Positions 34,929-43,791 of a stretch of 64,000 bases of DNA are shown here, one piece after another (position 1 is the first letter of the stretch; each line of letters begins with the position of its first letter). Under the pieces are notes generated by a model, which was not told the origin of the DNA, searched no databases, and was given only the letters and a program-made list of their open reading frames with translations. The DNA comes from JACVRW01 sp963814095 (GTDB taxonomy: Bacteria; Actinomycetota; Thermoleophilia; Solirubrobacterales; Thermoleophilaceae), in the NCBI GenBank assembly GCA_963814095.1, contig CAWFBT010000014.1:62001-126000 (forward strand), written 5' to 3'. The translations under genes and the position numbers were made by a program.

Positions 34929-36294
34929 TTAGCCCGCCGGCCCGGTGAAGCGAACGCGCCCCGCCCGGAGGGCCGGACTGACGACGCCGTAGGCGAAACG
35001 GCGGCCGTAGAACTCGCCGTCGCTCGAGAGCTCGAGGCCTGACGTGAGGGCCTGGACGCTCGAGAGGATCGAGAACACGCTGTCCGTGAGGCGCAGATCG
35101 CGGAGCGGCCGCGTGACCTGCCCGTCCTCGATCAGGAAGGTGCCATCGCGGGTCACCGCCGTGACCAGCGTCTCCTTCGGGCGCACGACGTTCTCGTACC
35201 AGAGCCGCGTCACGTAGATGCCCCGCTCGATCGGGCGCGCAGAGCTCGGCCGTGTTCTCCGCGCCGCCGCCCGCCAGGATCAGGTTCGTCGGATGGGGGC
35301 CGGACGGGTCGCCGCCCGGCGCGAGGGCGTGACCGGTCGAGGCGGCGCCCATCAGGGTTGCGCTGCGGATGTCGTGCACCACCCGGTGCGCCACGCCGTC
35401 CTGGATCAGCGGCAGCGGGGCCTTGGCCGTCCCCTCGGCGTCGAATCCGCGTGACAGCGTGCGCGCGAACAGGGGCGAATCGGACAGGTTGATCGCGGGC
35501 GCGGCGACGGACTCGCCGAGCCGGCCGGCGAGCGCGCCGCGGCCCTCGGCATGGGCGAGCCCGTTGAAGGCGGTGAACGCGAGTAGATCGAGCAGCGAGC
35601 GCATCGCGTCGGGCTCGAACACCACCGGGTAGACACCCGCGTCGAGCTCGGCGCGCTCGCGTGAACGGGCGAACGAGCCGAGCGCCTTCGCGGCGGCGCG
35701 CTCGGTGAGCGCGCGCGGCTCGAGCGCCCCAGCCGACGCCGCCGCTTGCGACGCGTGCCCGCTGCGGCCGTCGTCCCGCTCCGGCGTCATGCAGATGACC
35801 TTCATGAACGCGTCGCTGTCGACCTCGGCGACACTGCTGCCGGGGCGGGCCACGGCGCGCTCGACCTCCGCCGCCGACCAGGTTCCGTGCGCCTCCAGCC
35901 CGGCGTCCGCGGCGATCTCGAACACAGCCGCCAGCGCATCGCCGCCCATGCCGGCGTCGAACGTCGCCGCCTCGGCCGGGACCGGCGCGCCGGCGACCGG
36001 TTCGGAGAACCCCGGGTAGATACCGTCGCCGGCCGCCGCCGCGGCGTCGGCAGCGGCCGCGGCGCGCTGCGCACACCTCGCGAGTGCCTCGTCGTCGGTC
36101 GAGTTCGTCTCCGCGCGGCCGACATGCCCGCGTCGCTCGACGGCGAGCTCGACCGTCAGGTCGTCCACCTCGGTCGCCTGCGTGGGGCGGTTGGCGGCAA
36201 AGCGCAGCAGCAGCGACCGTTCTCGCGTGACGAGTGCCAGCGCGTCCGGCCCCGCCGGGCGCAGCGCGCGCTCGGCGAGCTCGAGTGCGCTCAC
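34929..36294 (-). pseudogene. pmbA: PmbA/TldE-like metalloprotease subunit, one frameshift
   Basis: About 455 residues when repaired. Family features: GDGIYPGFSEPV, YPVVFEPDAMRSLLDLLAF, PAINLSDSPLFARTLSRGFD, TAKAPLPLIQDGVAHRVVHD, NLILAGGGAENTAEL. Near 35231-35236 the frame changes and continues GIYVTRLWYENVVRPKETL, ending FTGPAG. GTG 36294 overlaps the TldD stop (GTGA). TldD and TldE work as a heterodimer that degrades unfolded peptides or matures modified peptides such as microcin B17; the TldE partner lacks the metal site, as here. Confidence 0.82.
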
Positions 36295-37706
36295 GCGACG
36301 CCGACCTCGACGTCCCGGAAGCGCGCCGGCGCGCAGCCGTGCGAGACGCGCATCAGCTGCCCGGGCTCGCCCTTGCCGCAGTCGAGCAGCGAGATCAGCC
36401 GCCACTCGGACGGCGAGCAGACCGCGTCGCAGCTCGCCCAGAAGCGCGGCGTGACGCCGCCGTAGCTCGGGTTGCGGACGAGCCGTCCCAGGCGGCCGTC
36501 GCGGATCTCGCGGGCCGCCTCGCCCTCGAACTGGAAGTTGAGGCGCTTGTTGTCGATCGACCAGGAGCGGTTCGTCTCGATCAGGAGCCCGTCGTCCGTG
36601 TCCGCGATCAGCTCGTCGAACGTGCCCGCCTCGCCCGGCTCCAGGTTCACGTTCGTCATGCGCACGATCGGCTGGCGCGCGAAGCCCTGTGCCCGCATGC
36701 AGCCGCCGGAGCGCTCGAGGCCGATCTCGGAGGCGGTCTCGCGCGAGGACAGGAAGCCGGCGAGGACGCCGTCGCGCACGATCGGCACCGGCCGCCCCTC
36801 GACGCCCTCGTCGTCCCAGCGGTAGCTGCCGAGGCCGCCCGGACTGGTGGCGTCGGCGGTCACGTTCATGTGCTCGGAGCCGAAGCGCAGCGAGCCGATG
36901 CCGTCGGCCGGCACGAAGCTCGTGCCCGCGTAGGAGGCCTCGCGGCCGAGCACGCGGTCGAGCTCGACGGCGTGGCCCACGGACTCGTGGACCTGGAGGC
37001 CGAGCTGCTCGCCCGCGAGTATCAGCGTGCTGCGGCCGGCGGGGCAGGCGGGCGCCGTCAGCAGCTCGACCGCCTCCGCCGCCACGCGCGGCGCCGCCGC
37101 GGCCAGGTCGAGCGCGGCGAACGTCTCGTATCCGCCCTGCGCGACGTGGCCGCCGTGCGAGGCCGGGAAGGAGCGGATCTGCGTATGGTCGGCCTCGACG
37201 GCGAGCGCAGCGATCCCGCCACCGGCCTCCGTCAGCCGCTGCTCGCACAGCGCACCCTCGGTCGACGCGAAGATGCGCTCCTCCGCGTGCGCCCGGTAGT
37301 GAGCGATCGCGAGCGCCACCAGCGGCTCCTTCCGGAGCGCCTCGTCGGCGGCGAGCAGCACCGACAACTTCTCCTCGAGCGGCACCTCGAAGGGGTCACG
37401 CTCGGCCGGGCTGCGCCAGGATCCCTCGGCCGGCGGCTCGGGGGCGAGCTCGACCGCGGAGCTCGGCAGCGGCTGTGCGGCCGCGACCGCGAGCGCCCGG
37501 GTGAGGGCGGCCTCGGCGTCACGGCGCTCGGTCCCGCGCACAGCGGCGAAGCCCCAGCAGCCCGCCACCCGCACGCGCACGCCGATCCCCTCGCTCTCGT
37601 CGGAGTCGAGCGAGTCGAGCGCTCCGTTGCGCGTGGCGAGCCGCTCGCTGCGGCTGCGGACGTAGCGGGCGTCCGCGTACTCGGCCCGCATGCGAGCCGA
37701 ATCCAT
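36291..37706 (-). CDS. tldD: TldD-like metalloprotease subunit
   Basis: About 471 residues. The catalytic motif QVHESVGHAVELDRVLG contains the HExxxH zinc site; GGYETFAALDLAA, DDEGVEGRPVPIVRDG and GGCMRAQGFARQPIVRMTN are typical of TldD. It is translationally coupled to the PmbA partner. ATG 37706 is used; GTG 37730 is possible and would abut a palindrome pair. No ribosomally made peptide substrate gene is evident beside it, though a 62-residue basic protein lies just upstream on the same strand. Confidence 0.85.
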   Translation of the reverse strand: MDSARMRAEYADARYVRSRSERLATRNGALDSLDSDESEGIGVRVRVAGCWGFAAVRGTERRDAEAALTRALAVAAAQPLPSSAVELAPEPPAEGSWRSPAERDPFEVPLEEKLSVLLAADEALRKEPLVALAIAHYRAHAEERIFASTEGALCEQRLTEAGGGIAALAVEADHTQIRSFPASHGGHVAQGGYETFAALDLAAAAPRVAAEAVELLTAPACPAGRSTLILAGEQLGLQVHESVGHAVELDRVLGREASYAGTSFVPADGIGSLRFGSEHMNVTADATSPGGLGSYRWDDEGVEGRPVPIVRDGVLAGFLSSRETASEIGLERSGGCMRAQGFARQPIVRMTNVNLEPGEAGTFDELIADTDDGLLIETNRSWSIDNKRLNFQFEGEAAREIRDGRLGRLVRNPSYGGVTPRFWASCDAVCSPSEWRLISLLDCGKGEPGQLMRVSHGCAPARFRDVEVGVA

Positions 37707-37730
37707 GAGCTCTCTCAGTAGGGACCGCAC

Positions 37731-37758
37731 CTCCCGCGGGAGGCTATCTCCCGCGGGA
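37731..37758. repeat. Two copies of a TCCCGCGGGA palindrome
   Basis: CTCCCGCGGGAG (37731-37742) and TCCCGCGGGA (37749-37758) are each perfect palindromes, 17 bp centre to centre, and can also pair with each other. They lie between the stop of the upstream small gene and the TldD start. They could be a terminator or a tandem operator. Confidence 0.6.
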
Positions 37759-37772
37759 CGTGCCGAGCCGGT

Positions 37773-37961
37773 CTAGCGGCCGGCGGCGGTGCGGCGATGA
37801 AAGAGCGCCAGACGCGGGCGCCCGGGCCGCAGGAACGCTGCCGAACGGCGGCGCCGCCGGCGCTGCTTCGAGCTGCCGTAGGCATGGGAGGCGCGGTACG
37901 GGTCCTCGTTGGGGGCGTAGATGTGGCGGGCCGCATAGGCCAGGGGGATGCCAGGGTGCAT
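37773..37961 (-). CDS. Small basic hypothetical protein
   Basis: 62 residues: a Tyr/His-rich first half (YAARHIYAPNEDPYRASHAY) and a strongly basic second half (SSKQRRRRRRSAAFL). ATG 37961 is chosen because GGAGG lies 7 nt upstream. The opposite strand has an open frame of similar size without a ribosome site. No family recognised; the basic tail suggests nucleic acid binding. Confidence 0.5.
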   Translation of the reverse strand: MHPGIPLAYAARHIYAPNEDPYRASHAYGSSKQRRRRRRSAAFLRPGRPRLALFHRRTAAGR

Positions 37962-38067
37962 TGCGAGTCCTCCGAGATCGGAGTGGGGGGGGTGCCCCAC
38001 AGACTGCCCGCCTCGCCGGGACCCGTGTGAGTTGTCCGTCACACAAGCGGTTGTGCCCGGACGCGTT

Positions 38068-38457
38068 CTAGGCGCCGCGCGGCGCCGCGTCCTCGAGCAC
38101 GATCCGCATCAGGTCGCGGATCGAGAGCATTCCGACGACCTCGTCGCCGTCGACGATCGGCATGTGGCGGAAGCCGCCGTGAATCATCAAGACGGCGGCC
38201 TGGCGCGTCGTCTCTTCCGGCTCCATCGTCTCCGGGTCGCGCGTCATCCAGTCGGAGACGCGCGTCTCGGCGGTGATCCCATCGGCAACGGCGCGCAGGA
38301 TGTCGCGCTCGGTGAGGATCCCGACGAGCCGGCCGTTCTCGATCACGAGCACCGCGCCCACGTCCTTGGCGACCATCCGCTCGGCTACCGCCTTGAGCGC
38401 GAGCCCCGGCTCGACCGTGAGCAGGCTGCGCGACATGTGGTTGCGGGCAAGCGGCAT
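38068..38457 (-). CDS. Tandem CBS-domain protein
   Basis: 129 residues forming a CBS pair (Bateman module): VAERMVAKDVGAVLVIENGR, VGILTERDILRAVADG, then VSDWMTRDPETMEPEETTRQ, MPIVDGDEVVGMLSIRDLMR. Such stand-alone pairs bind adenine nucleotides and are used as energy sensors. No Shine-Dalgarno is visible before ATG 38457. Confidence 0.88.
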   Translation of the reverse strand: MPLARNHMSRSLLTVEPGLALKAVAERMVAKDVGAVLVIENGRLVGILTERDILRAVADGITAETRVSDWMTRDPETMEPEETTRQAAVLMIHGGFRHMPIVDGDEVVGMLSIRDLMRIVLEDAAPRGA

Positions 38458-38483
38458 TGAGGGAGGTTAAGCGACTTTGGCGC

Positions 38484-40106
38484 TCAGAGTGTGACGCCGG
38501 CGGTCATCGCCGCGGGGTCGTCAACCGGGAGCGGCCGGGGCCGCTTGCGCTCGAGTCGCGGCCGGCCGGCTGAGATCGTGCCCTCCCGCCAGCGCGCGGC
38601 CGCCACGCCCTCGGAGGTGAGGTCGGTCTCGAGGATGCCGGTCGCGGTCGTCTCCTCCGAGACGGCGCCGAACACGAAGTTGCCGAGCGAGTAGGCCACG
38701 ACCGCCGAGCCCTGGCGCCGCAGCGGCTGCAGCACGTGCGGGTGCGCGCCGATCACGAGCTGGGCGCCCGCGGCGGCGGCCGTGGCGGCGAGCGCCTGCT
38801 GAGCCGCGCTCTCGATGGCGGCCTTCTCGGCTCCCCAGTGGAAGGTGGCGACGACGACGTCGGCGCGGCGGCGGGCGCGGTGCACGGCCGCCGTCACGGC
38901 CTCGGGAGTCGCCCAGGCGGTGCCCGGCCGGTCCGCGGTCGCGGCGAACTCGACCGGTGCCACCTCAGAGAAGCCGACGAAGGCGACCCGAAGCCCGAGC
39001 CGCTCCACGATCTGAGGCCGCAGCGCGCGGCGCAGGGTGCGGCCCGCGCCGACGGCCTTCAGGCCGAGCCGCTCGATGCCGCGGACCGTGTCCATGAGCG
39101 CGACCGGCCCGTAGTCGCCGGCATGGTTGTTGGCGAGGTTGAGGACGTCGAGGCCCGAGTGGCGCGCGAGGCCGCGCAGCGCAGCCGGCGTGCCGCGGAA
39201 GTTGTAGAGCTTCTCGAACGGCGTGCCGCGCTTCGAGACGGGCGACTCGAGGTTGCCGAAGGCGATGTCCGCGCGCGCGAGGGCGCGGCCGGCGCTCGTC
39301 CAGGGGTAGCGCGGCCCCTCGGTGGCGATGTTGGCGCCGGGGACGTCGCCGAGGTTGATGTCGCCGACGGAGGACAGCCGCAGCGGGCGGACCGTGACGG
39401 CCGCGGGGTCGGTGGTGGCGTCGCCCTGCTCCGCCCGGGCGCGCACGAGCAGCGGGCCGGGAGCCGCCGCGACGCGCCCGCTCACCAGGAAGCGGCCCTC
39501 GCCGTCCGCGGATGCGCGGCCGGCGCGCTGCCAGTCGCCGCCGGCCGACTGCGTCTCGAGCAGAAGCGCGGCGCCGGCGGGAGCACCGGATCCGCTGACC
39601 GCGATACGCCCGCCGGGCGCGACCTCCTCGAGCGAAGCCCTGCTCTCGAGCGCTGGCGCTCCCGCCACCGACTCGCCGCGGTCGGCGCCGACTCCCGACA
39701 CGAGGAAGAGGAGCATCGCAAGCGCGGAGCCGAGCGTCGTGAGCGCGGCGACGGAGGCGCCGGGGTGGGGCCGGGCCGGGGGCGCGCTGGTCGCGGGCGG
39801 CGGCGCGGGCTCCGGCTCGAACAGGGGCTTCGTGCGGCGGCTCGGCCGCCGGCGGCGCGGCGGTCGGCGGCGCGGCGGGGGAGGGGCAGGCTCGACCTCG
39901 GGCTCCGCCGGCGGCGCCGCCAGCACGGTCGGCGCCTCCGGCACCTCCTCGAGCTCCGCGAGCTCGCGCGCCACGGGTGTGAGTGGGGCGAGCGGCTCCG
40001 CCGGCTCGGCGGGCTGCTCGGCCATGGGCCGAGCCCGGCGGCGCGCGGCCGCCGTCTGCGGACCGAAGCCCGGGTCCTGCCGGCTGAGGTCTTCCTCGAT
40101 CGCCAT
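38484..40106 (-). CDS. CapA-family (poly-gamma-glutamate synthesis-like) metallophosphatase, membrane-anchored
   Basis: 540 residues. A long Pro/Arg-rich cytoplasmic N-terminus (~1-115) is followed by a membrane helix (LTTLGSALAMLLFLVSGV), an Ig-like segment (RIAVSGSGAPAGAALLLETQ) and the CapA domain (LSSVGDINLGD, IAFGNLESPVS, VLNLANNHAGDYG, VVATFHWGAE, LVIGAHPHVLQPL), with the Asp, Asn and His metal ligands of this calcineurin-like fold. Acts outside the membrane on a cell-surface polymer; true poly-gamma-glutamate synthesis is not implied since CapB/C partners are absent. Confidence 0.82.
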   Translation of the reverse strand: MAIEEDLSRQDPGFGPQTAAARRRARPMAEQPAEPAEPLAPLTPVARELAELEEVPEAPTVLAAPPAEPEVEPAPPPPRRRPPRRRRPSRRTKPLFEPEPAPPPATSAPPARPHPGASVAALTTLGSALAMLLFLVSGVGADRGESVAGAPALESRASLEEVAPGGRIAVSGSGAPAGAALLLETQSAGGDWQRAGRASADGEGRFLVSGRVAAAPGPLLVRARAEQGDATTDPAAVTVRPLRLSSVGDINLGDVPGANIATEGPRYPWTSAGRALARADIAFGNLESPVSKRGTPFEKLYNFRGTPAALRGLARHSGLDVLNLANNHAGDYGPVALMDTVRGIERLGLKAVGAGRTLRRALRPQIVERLGLRVAFVGFSEVAPVEFAATADRPGTAWATPEAVTAAVHRARRRADVVVATFHWGAEKAAIESAAQQALAATAAAAGAQLVIGAHPHVLQPLRRQGSAVVAYSLGNFVFGAVSEETTATGILETDLTSEGVAAARWREGTISAGRPRLERKRPRPLPVDDPAAMTAGVTL

Positions 40107-40199
40107 GGCGCGGCCTAGTCCCTTTCGCCGGACGCCCCCGGCGTCCTCCGCGCTGGGCGATCGCGTGCGTATCAGCGATTCGGGCCGGACGCGCCTGAG

Positions 40200-41384
40200 T
40201 CAGCCGCCGTCGCCGCGCGACCGCAGGGCCAGCTCGAGCTCGAAGCGGGCATCGGGATCGTCGAGATCCGTGCCGAGCAGCTCGCGCAGGCGCGCGAGGC
40301 GGTAGCGCGCCGTCTGGGGATGGATGTCGAGGGCAGCGGCCATGGCCGCCGCGTTGCCCTGCCGCTGCACGTACGCGAGCGCGGTCTCCTCCATGCGCCT
40401 GCGCGCCTTCGGCGTCAGCGGCTCGAAGGGGGCGAGCCGGCGCGTGACGAGCCGTTCGACGAGCGCCGGATTCTGGTGGAAGAGCAGCTCGGGCAGCCGC
40501 TCCTCGGCTCGCAGCGGGCCCGCGGCGTGGACAGCGCCGGCCTCGAGCGCCCGCAGGGCCGCGCGCGCGAGTGCCCAGGAGCCCGTCAGCTCGTCGAGCT
40601 CTCCCGCCGGGCCGAGCGCCGCGGGAATGCGGTCGACCGCCTCGTCGACCTGGAGCGCGCGGCCGGGGCCCTGCGGATCCCCTATTACGACGCAGCCCAC
40701 CCCGCGAATCACGGCGGCGAGCACGTCGGGCGGCAGCCGGCGCGCGAGCCGGCCGAGGTCGCTCTCTCGGCAGGCGAGCGCCGCGGCGGTCCGCGGCGTC
40801 TTCCAGCCGACGGTCTCAGCGGCGGCGAGGAGCTCTGCCTGCGCGGGCGGAGGGTCGCGCAGCAGCAGCGTGATCAGTTCGCGGCGGCGCCGCTGGCGCT
40901 CGCCCTCGCGCTCTGAGAGCTCCTGCGAGTAGCCCTCGACGGAATCGGCGGAGAGCTCCTCGATGTAGACGAAGATCGACTCGGCGAGCTTGCTGATGAC
41001 GCCGCTGTCGAAGCCCGCGCGGCGGGCCGCCTCCGCGAGCTGCCGCCAGGCCACGCGCGCTCCGACGCGGTAGGCCGACTGCAGCGCGTCGAGCGTGCGG
41101 CCCTGGCGCAGCTCGCCGCGGCCGAGGCCGACGTAGACGTCGCGGCCGGGCTCGCGGCCGCTGTCCGGGTCGCGAATCAGGGCGACGAACTGGCGCAGCG
41201 CCTCGGTCACTCCCATCTCCACTCCGCGGCCGAACGAGCCCTCGAAGGGGCGGGCGTAGCCAGGCACCTCGCGGGGGATCGTGGCCATGATCTCGGCCGT
41301 GACCGCGCCGAGCTCGGGCTCGATCACGTCGGCCACCTCCACGGGAAGCGCACGCCAGGGCTCAGATTCCGGAATAGTTGTCAC
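40200..41384 (-). CDS. PucR-like transcriptional regulator
   Basis: 394 residues. The C-terminus has the PucR helix-turn-helix of the HTH_30 type (MAAALDIHPQTARYRLARLR), and the centre a GGDEF-related regulator domain. The N-terminal 160 residues (FGRGVEMGVTEALRQFVALI) resemble the RsbT/CdaR-type sensory region of actinobacterial regulators. GTG 41384 with no clear ribosome site, possibly leaderless. It diverges from a fatty acid desaturase, so it probably controls that gene and itself. Confidence 0.82.
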   Translation of the reverse strand: MTTIPESEPWRALPVEVADVIEPELGAVTAEIMATIPREVPGYARPFEGSFGRGVEMGVTEALRQFVALIRDPDSGREPGRDVYVGLGRGELRQGRTLDALQSAYRVGARVAWRQLAEAARRAGFDSGVISKLAESIFVYIEELSADSVEGYSQELSEREGERQRRRRELITLLLRDPPPAQAELLAAAETVGWKTPRTAAALACRESDLGRLARRLPPDVLAAVIRGVGCVVIGDPQGPGRALQVDEAVDRIPAALGPAGELDELTGSWALARAALRALEAGAVHAAGPLRAEERLPELLFHQNPALVERLVTRRLAPFEPLTPKARRRMEETALAYVQRQGNAAAMAAALDIHPQTARYRLARLRELLGTDLDDPDARFELELALRSRGDGG

Positions 41385-41462
41385 TTAGATGAGCAATTTA
41401 CATCTCGAATTGGACGAATGCATCTCTAGTTCGCGCATGGTCGCACACATATCGTTCGAACC
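41385..41462. promoter_or_regulatory. AT-richer divergent promoter with repeat motifs
   Basis: 78 bp, noticeably AT-richer than its surroundings. AGATG (41387-41391) and CATCT form a small inverted repeat. A CATCTC motif occurs twice about 20 bp apart (ACATCTCGAATTGGACGAAT, then GCATCTCTAGTTCG), and TTCGAA lies just before the desaturase start. These are good operator candidates for the PucR-like protein. Confidence 0.5.
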
Positions 41463-42395
41463 ATGACACGAGTAGAAAAGCGCGTGAACCTCGCGGCCGT
41501 CGTGATCCCGTTCGCCGCCACGATCGCGGCGATCGTGCTGCTCTGGAACAGCTTCGTCTCCTGGACCGACCTGGCGATCCTCGCCGTCATGTACCTGGTG
41601 ACCGGCTATGGCGTGACGGTCGGCTTCCACCGCCTGCTCACGCACCGCTCGTTCGCGGTCGCGAAGCCCGTCGAGTACACGTTCGCGATCCTCGGCTCGA
41701 TGGCCGTCCAGGGACCGGTCATCGGCTGGGTCGGCGACCACCGCAAGCACCACGCGCACGCCGACGAGGAGGGCGACCCGCATAGCCCGCACGTCGGCCA
41801 CGGCGACGGCCCCGGCAGCGTGATGCGCGGTCTCTGGCACGCGCACGTGGGCTGGCTGCTCGAGCACCAGGGCCAGTCGGGCAAGAAGTACGCGCGCGAC
41901 CTCTACGAGGACCGCGGCATGCGCATCATCAACCGGCGCTTCCCGCTGCTCGTGCTCGCGAGCCTGCTGATCCCGGCGCTCGCCGGCTGGCTCCTCACCG
42001 GAACGCTGCTGGGAGCGGCGACCGGATTGCTCTGGGGCGGGTTGGTACGCATCTTCCTCGTGCACCACATCACCTGGAGCGTCAACTCCGTCTGCCACTT
42101 CCTCGGCAACCGGAGGTTCGCGACGGACGATCAGTCGACGAACGTCTTCTGGCTCGCGCTGCCTTCCTTCGGCGAGTCCTGGCACCACAACCATCACGCC
42201 TTCCCGCGCTCGGCTGTGCACGGCCTGCGCCGCTGGGAGCTCGATCCCTCGGCAGCGCTGATCTGGACACTCGAAAAGCTCGGCATCGCGAGGAACGTCG
42301 TGCGGATCACGCCCGAGCGCCAGCTCGAGCGCGAGCGCAAGGCCGCGCCCCAGCGGGCGGCCACCACGCCGGCCGCAGAGCGTGAGGCCGCCTAG
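41463..42395 (+). CDS. Acyl-CoA (delta-9) fatty acid desaturase
   Basis: 310 residues, membrane di-iron desaturase. The three histidine boxes are HRLLTH (56-61), HRKHH (93-97) and HHNHH (241-245); membrane segments lie around residues 9-55 and 160-190. It inserts a cis double bond in acyl chains to adjust membrane fluidity, using O2 and ferredoxin-type electrons. ATG 41463; the C-terminus is a charged tail. Divergent from the PucR-like regulator. Confidence 0.92.
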   Translation: MTRVEKRVNLAAVVIPFAATIAAIVLLWNSFVSWTDLAILAVMYLVTGYGVTVGFHRLLTHRSFAVAKPVEYTFAILGSMAVQGPVIGWVGDHRKHHAHADEEGDPHSPHVGHGDGPGSVMRGLWHAHVGWLLEHQGQSGKKYARDLYEDRGMRIINRRFPLLVLASLLIPALAGWLLTGTLLGAATGLLWGGLVRIFLVHHITWSVNSVCHFLGNRRFATDDQSTNVFWLALPSFGESWHHNHHAFPRSAVHGLRRWELDPSAALIWTLEKLGIARNVVRITPERQLERERKAAPQRAATTPAAEREAA

Positions 42396-43729
42396 ACCGC
42401 CGGCGCGCCGGCCGTGGCGACGAGCCGCCAGGGCGCGTCGTCCGGCCCGTCCAGCGCGAGCGTCCAGGTCTCGGTGAAGGTCGTGGCCGAGTCCTTCGAG
42501 CCCGACAGGACCGCCGCCGTGTCCCGGTCCTCGACGTAACGGCGGCCGCCGACCTCGACGACGAGCGTCATCGTCGCCGGCTCGCGCTCAACCTGAAGCG
42601 ACGCGATTTCGATGCGCCGGACGCGCGCGCCGCGTACCACCAGGCGCGTGCGCCGCGACGCATCGGCACCGTAGAGCAGCGCCTGCACCGCCTCGGGACT
42701 CGCCACCGCCAGCAGCGCCTCGTCCGAGCCGTCGACTGCCTCCGTCCACGCCGCCACCGCGCGCCGCGCGGCCGCCTCGAGCAGCGCCGGCATGAAGCGC
42801 GCGTCCGCAAGCGAGAGGTCGAGCGCCCGCGCCTGCGCGTCGCCGCTGAACTCGAGCTCGGCGAGATCCGAGGTCGTGAAGCCCTCCGGCAGGCCGTCGG
42901 CGACCGCCAGCTCCGTCAGCGACTCGTCGCCGAGGCGCTCGCTGTCCGACCACGGCGACGCGATGATCTCGCCCTCCAGGTGATGGTCGCCCTCCGCGCG
43001 CTGCTCGATCGAGGCGACGATCCAGGCGTCACCCCGGCGCGCGAGCGTCCAGTACTCGGTAAGAGTGACCTGGTCGCCCTTGGCGCCCTTGCGCATCATG
43101 CGGCGCCCGTGGTTGTCGATCACGTAGGCCCGCAGCCTCGCCGTGATGCGCACCACGGCGCGGTCCTCGTCGTCGTCCTCGCGGTTGACGAGCCCGACGT
43201 ACTGGACCTCGGGCTCCGCGAGGACCTCGACGCGGTTGTGCCAGCCCCTGGCGTCGAAGTCGTCGAGTCGCCGCGACCACTCGACCATGAGGTCCTCCCC
43301 GACGACCTTGGCGATCCGCTCGCGGTCGCGTGCGTCCCAGGCCGACTGCGCCTCGAGGAAGACGCTGCGCGCGTATGGCACCAGGTAGTCCGCGCCGAAG
43401 TACGCGTCGTCGTCCGCCGCCTCGGCCGATGCGGTTCGCACCCGCTCGTCGCGCTCGCGCACCTTGCGGCGGTAGCGCGCCGAGTGGACGGCGAGGTAGA
43501 TCATGAAGATCGCGAAGCCGCCGAAGAAGAGCAGGACGACGACCGGCGAGCCGCCGCTGCCGGATCCCCCGCCGCCACCGAAGCCGCCGCCTCCACCGCC
43601 GAAGCCGCCGCCGCCACCACCACCGCCGCCGAAGCCGGAGGACCCGCCGCCGGCCTGGGCGAGGGCGATGTCGGCGAGCCCAAGCAGAAGCAGGGCGCAG
43701 AGCGACACGATGCAGGCTGTGCGGCGCAT
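42392..43729 (-). CDS. TIM44-like domain membrane protein with poly-Gly segment
   Basis: 445 residues. Signal peptide (CALLLLGLADIALAQA), a Gly-rich stretch of about 40 residues (FGGGGGGGGGFGGGG), a membrane helix (VVVLLFFGGFAIFMIYLAV), then two TIM44/NTF2-like domains. The first (FLEAQSAWDARDRERIAKVV, YWTLARRGDAWIVASIEQ) is complete; the second (FTETWTLALDGPDDAPWRLV) is similar at its end. Bacterial homologues are of unknown function, possibly in membrane protein handling. Convergent overlap of 4 nt with the desaturase gene. Confidence 0.8.
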   Translation of the reverse strand: MRRTACIVSLCALLLLGLADIALAQAGGGSSGFGGGGGGGGGFGGGGGGFGGGGGSGSGGSPVVVLLFFGGFAIFMIYLAVHSARYRRKVRERDERVRTASAEAADDDAYFGADYLVPYARSVFLEAQSAWDARDRERIAKVVGEDLMVEWSRRLDDFDARGWHNRVEVLAEPEVQYVGLVNREDDDEDRAVVRITARLRAYVIDNHGRRMMRKGAKGDQVTLTEYWTLARRGDAWIVASIEQRAEGDHHLEGEIIASPWSDSERLGDESLTELAVADGLPEGFTTSDLAELEFSGDAQARALDLSLADARFMPALLEAAARRAVAAWTEAVDGSDEALLAVASPEAVQALLYGADASRRTRLVVRGARVRRIEIASLQVEREPATMTLVVEVGGRRYVEDRDTAAVLSGSKDSATTFTETWTLALDGPDDAPWRLVATAGAPAV

Positions 43730-43791
43730 CGAAGGCCAGCATAGAAAGCCCGGCCGCTGGCGGTTATGTAAAGGTCGATGTAGCGTGCGGG

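Noticed and set aside
37797..38030. Plus-strand open frame opposite the small basic protein
   Set aside because: No ribosome site and random-looking composition; the minus-strand frame has GGAGG at good spacing.
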